Of a DNA stretch of 64,000 nt, positions 61,744 through 64,000 are shown one piece after another. Both the position numbers and the translations under genes were made by a program. The notes beneath the pieces are model-generated. The model made no database searches. It was not told the origin of the DNA and was given only the letters and a program-made list of their open reading frames with translations. Position 1 is the first letter of the stretch. Every line of letters starts with the position of its first letter. Location of the stretch: the NCBI GenBank assembly GCA_905182515.1, contig CAJJBW010000006.1, positions 89,818 to 153,817 of the forward strand, read 5' to 3'. This DNA is from an uncultured Candidatus Poseidoniales archaeon. Lineage in GTDB: Archaea; Thermoplasmatota; Poseidoniia; Poseidoniales; Thalassarchaeaceae.

Positions 61744-64000
61744 TCAGTCGTCTTGTCTGCGGCCTATTAGTGCCGCTCCTACTAGAGCAATTCCAGCGAA
61801 TAGCGCAGGGAATCCTGGTACAGCGTTGGACCATCCTAAATCATCTTGATTATCTAACACATCTGAATTTGAAACATCAGAATCTTCTGCATCACAAATA
61901 CCATCACCATCATAATCAGAAGGTACCGAATTTACATTCAGGCTATCAGAACCGCATTGATCTTCTTCTACGTCTGAGTAAGAATCACCATCATCATCAG
62001 GATCTGCATTGTTTCCAATGCCATCGCCATCTGTATCATCCCATTCTGCGGAATCAATAGGGAAAGCATCGAATTCATCTAAATCACCATCTCCATCATC
62101 ATCCACATCTGATTCATCTCCGATGCCATCCATGTCAAGATCTACTTGTTCGGCTGAATTGTCAGGGAACACATCGTCTGCATTGGAAACACCATCGCCA
62201 TCTCTGTCAGGATCAGAATTATCACCAAGACCATCGCCATCTAAATCCCTAGATTCAGATGAATCTTCAGGGAACAAATCATTTCCATCAGGTATGCCAT
62301 CATTATCATCATCAGGATCTGCATTGTCTCCAATTCCATCCATATCTAAGTCAGAATATTCTGAAGAATCCAGAGGGAAAGCATCCATGCCGTCCTCGAC
62401 AGAATCATCATCATCGTCAGTATCAGCATTATCGCCAGTTCCATCATTATCGCTGTCAACAGATTCAGTAGCATCTAATGGTGCCCAATCAACTACATCA
62501 GGAATTCCGTCACCATCATCATCAGTATCGGCTTCATCATCGATTCCATCATTATCAGTATCAGTAGATGCTTCATCATCTGTTGGGAATGAATCGACAT
62601 CGTTTGGAACACCATCTCCATCAGTATCATTGTCAGCGTTATCTCCTTCACCGTCACCATCTAAATCCGCAGATTCATTAGCGTCATATGGGAATTCGTC
62701 ATCTATGTCGCTAACGTTGTCGTTATCATCATCAGAATCCGCATTGTCTCCAATTCCATCACCATCATAGTCATCAGATTCAGTAGGATCATATGGGAAA
62801 GCATCAAGAGAGTCCTCGATTCCATCATTATCACTATCATTATCTAATATATCACATAGCCAATCACCATCGAAATCATCAGGCATTGACGTATTGTTAA
62901 GAGAATCAGATCCACAAGTCATTTCTTCCTCATCAGACCAATCATCGCCATCATCATCTGAATCAGCATAATAACCGGATGCGCCACAGTCAACAGTATA
63001 ATTTTCATCACCAGTGCCACTCATATCAAACATCCCAGTCAATACCGAATCTGGCAAACCATCACCATCTGTATCAAGAGCAACACATGGGTTAAGTGGA
63101 TCTAGATCGTAATCATCCATTGTACCATCGTTATCATCGTCAGTATCATTGTTAGTGTTGGCAATTTGTGCTAATGGTAATACTAAGTCATCAATCCATA
63201 CTGTATCATCATATGTGCTCACGCTAGTATCTTTGTAGAACATAAACTCGAAAGTATGTGTTCCAGCTGCAATAGCTTGTACGTGAACTCCAGCAGTTTG
63301 ACCTGACCATGATGCTTGTAGCATTCCATCCATATAGAATCTTAAGAAATCCCAGTTGGATTCTGTAGATGTTACATATTCGAAGGAAAGATCGCCAGCT
63401 ATAGTAGAGAATTCAACTTCTAAACTACTTGTTTGACTATCACTTATGTCACCAGATTGAGCACTGAATGTTCCATTAATGATTGCTCCATTAATTGAAC
63501 TTGTAGAGTCAACAGCTGACCAATCAGCATCACCATAAGTGTCCCAAGGAGCACTAATGCTTCCGCCTTCAAAGTCTCCAGCAAATTGTGGAGGTCCGTT
63601 GAAATCTGGCATACCATCGCCATCATTGTCTAACCAAGCAGTTCCATCGAATGGGAATGGATCATCCGCATCTAGTACGTTATCTCCATCATCATCCATA
63701 TCAGCTTCATCGCCAACTCCGTCACCATCAAAGTCATCACAAGATGTTTCATCGAAAGGTAGGTCATCTACATCGTTTTCACATCCATCGTTGTCATTGT
63801 CAGTATCTGAGTTGTCGCCTATTCCATCGCCATCAAAGTCAAATTGTTCATTAGCATCAAGAGGCATTGCATCATTGAAATCATATACTCCATCACCATC
63901 GTCATCAGAATCTTGATTATCGCAGAATCCATCTCCATCTGTATCAATTTGTTCAGTATCATCAAGAGGGCAACCGTCCATTTCATCATCAACGCCATCG
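61744..64000 (-). CDS. TSP3-repeat, PGF-CTERM surface protein, 5' partial
   Basis: At least 752 residues; the frame is still open at the right edge, so the N-terminus is missing. Most of it is thrombospondin-type-3-like Asp-rich repeats (DxDxDGxxDxxD, e.g. DGDGIGDNSDTDNDNDG), a calcium-binding rod. Residues ~130-270 (about 63171-63591) form a beta-sandwich, jelly-roll-like domain (FAGDFEGGSISAPW...). The C-terminus is a PGF-CTERM tail: VPGFPALFAGIALVGAALIG plus RRQDD (61747-61821), a target for archaeosortase A-type enzymes. It is likely a calcium-stiffened surface or adhesion protein. Extremely acidic. Confidence 0.9.
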   Translation of the reverse strand, partial: DGVDDEMDGCPLDDTEQIDTDGDGFCDNQDSDDDGDGVYDFNDAMPLDANEQFDFDGDGIGDNSDTDNDNDGCENDVDDLPFDETSCDDFDGDGVGDEADMDDDGDNVLDADDPFPFDGTAWLDNDGDGMPDFNGPPQFAGDFEGGSISAPWDTYGDADWSAVDSTSSINGAIINGTFSAQSGDISDSQTSSLEVEFSTIAGDLSFEYVTSTESNWDFLRFYMDGMLQASWSGQTAGVHVQAIAAGTHTFEFMFYKDTSVSTYDDTVWIDDLVLPLAQIANTNNDTDDDNDGTMDDYDLDPLNPCVALDTDGDGLPDSVLTGMFDMSGTGDENYTVDCGASGYYADSDDDGDDWSDEEEMTCGSDSLNNTSMPDDFDGDWLCDILDNDSDNDGIEDSLDAFPYDPTESDDYDGDGIGDNADSDDDNDNVSDIDDEFPYDANESADLDGDGEGDNADNDTDGDGVPNDVDSFPTDDEASTDTDNDGIDDEADTDDDGDGIPDVVDWAPLDATESVDSDNDGTGDNADTDDDDDSVEDGMDAFPLDSSEYSDLDMDGIGDNADPDDDNDGIPDGNDLFPEDSSESRDLDGDGLGDNSDPDRDGDGVSNADDVFPDNSAEQVDLDMDGIGDESDVDDDGDGDLDEFDAFPIDSAEWDDTDGDGIGNNADPDDDGDSYSDVEEDQCGSDSLNVNSVPSDYDGDGICDAEDSDVSNSDVLDNQDDLGWSNAVPGFPALFAGIALVGAALIGRRQDD
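61990..62860 (-). repeat. Tandem TSP3-type coding repeats
   Basis: At DNA level, units rich in GATGGCGATGG/ATCATCATC are repeated about every 100-115 bp, encoding Asp-rich calcium-binding units with the consensus DGxGDNxDxDDDxDGxxDxxDxFPxDxxE. The similarity is strong enough to make recombination or assembly collapse plausible. Confidence 0.65.

Noticed and set aside
62009..62770. Long plus-strand frame encoding Ser/Pro-rich sequence opposite the TSP3 protein
   Set aside because: It is the mirror image of Asp codons (GAT/GAC read as ATC/TCA-type codons) in the repeats, with low-complexity Ser/Pro composition and no recognisable domain.
1..64000. Search for CRISPR arrays, insertion sequences, phage or toxin-antitoxin modules
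   Set aside because: No regularly spaced direct repeats with unique spacers, no transposase or integrase motifs and no terminal inverted repeats were seen by eye.

Overview
The window looks like a chromosome segment of a low-GC marine euryarchaeon of the Thermoplasmatota, most likely Poseidoniales (Marine Group II) or close kin such as MGIII. The information-processing genes are archaeal: proteasome alpha, SBDS, exosome Rrp4/Rrp41/Rrp42, eL43, Pcc1 and prefoldin beta in the classic archaeal order, plus aEF-2, uS7, uS12, aIF5A, PriS, RFC large subunit, SRP54, TiaS, TrmY, Dph6 and the archaeal/eukaryal types of GlyRS and ProRS. The surface biology is also archaeal, with an archaeosortase and a PGF-CTERM protein. 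Genes are packed tightly on both strands, often with ATGA/GTGA-type 4-bp overlaps. No gene-free gap exceeds about 260 bp. I saw no tRNA, rRNA, CRISPR array, insertion sequence or phage module. The lineage call is inference from gene content, not a phylogeny.

Layout. 1-7.5 kb is loosely packed and AT-rich. It holds a partial membrane protein, a GNAT acetyltransferase, a methyltransferase, a small membrane protein with a suspicious in-frame stop, a homoserine-kinase-like kinase, a DEAD-box helicase with a structured leader, an atypical MIP channel and an M28 peptidase lipoprotein. 7.6-10.9 kb holds an RDD membrane protein, an EF-hand protein with a C-terminal tandem repeat, the primase small subunit and a small conserved-looking ORF. 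11-14.4 kb holds three futalosine-pathway menaquinone genes (mqnD facing mqnA-mqnE) with a half-length deoxyhypusine-hydroxylase-like gene between them. 14.4-24.5 kb holds a split transketolase, ProRS, CoaBC, a thiolase, KptA, isopentenyl phosphate kinase and an IDI-polyprenyl synthase fusion.

24.5-38.3 kb is mostly translation and RNA/protein quality control: aEF-2, uS7, uS12, a UbiD-family decarboxylase, TPR proteins, a Nudix hydrolase, the proteasome-SBDS-exosome-KEOPS-prefoldin superoperon, Dph6 and PurB. 38.3-48.3 kb holds small membrane proteins, a RecA-fold protein with a broken Walker A motif, TiaS, a GmhA/GmhB heptose-phosphate pair, an archaeosortase and a 1764-residue Lhr-type helicase. 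48.4-64 kb holds GlyRS, RfcL, TrkH/TrkA potassium uptake, SRP54, TrmY, a drug/metabolite exporter, an OPT transporter, aIF5A and a very acidic TSP3-repeat surface protein that runs off the right edge.

Functional links inside the window. (1) aIF5A with an intact hypusination loop sits on the same segment as the half-DOHH candidate. (2) aEF-2 with its diphthamide histidine accompanies Dph6. (3) Isopentenyl phosphate kinase, the IDI-prenyltransferase fusion and possibly the UbiD-family enzyme fit the archaeal modified mevalonate route to membrane lipids. (4) The archaeosortase has a plausible substrate in the PGF-CTERM protein. The observations I rate highest are the half-size DOHH-like protein, the IDI-GGPP synthase fusion, the tandem-repeat EF-hand protein and the DEAD-box leader hairpin.
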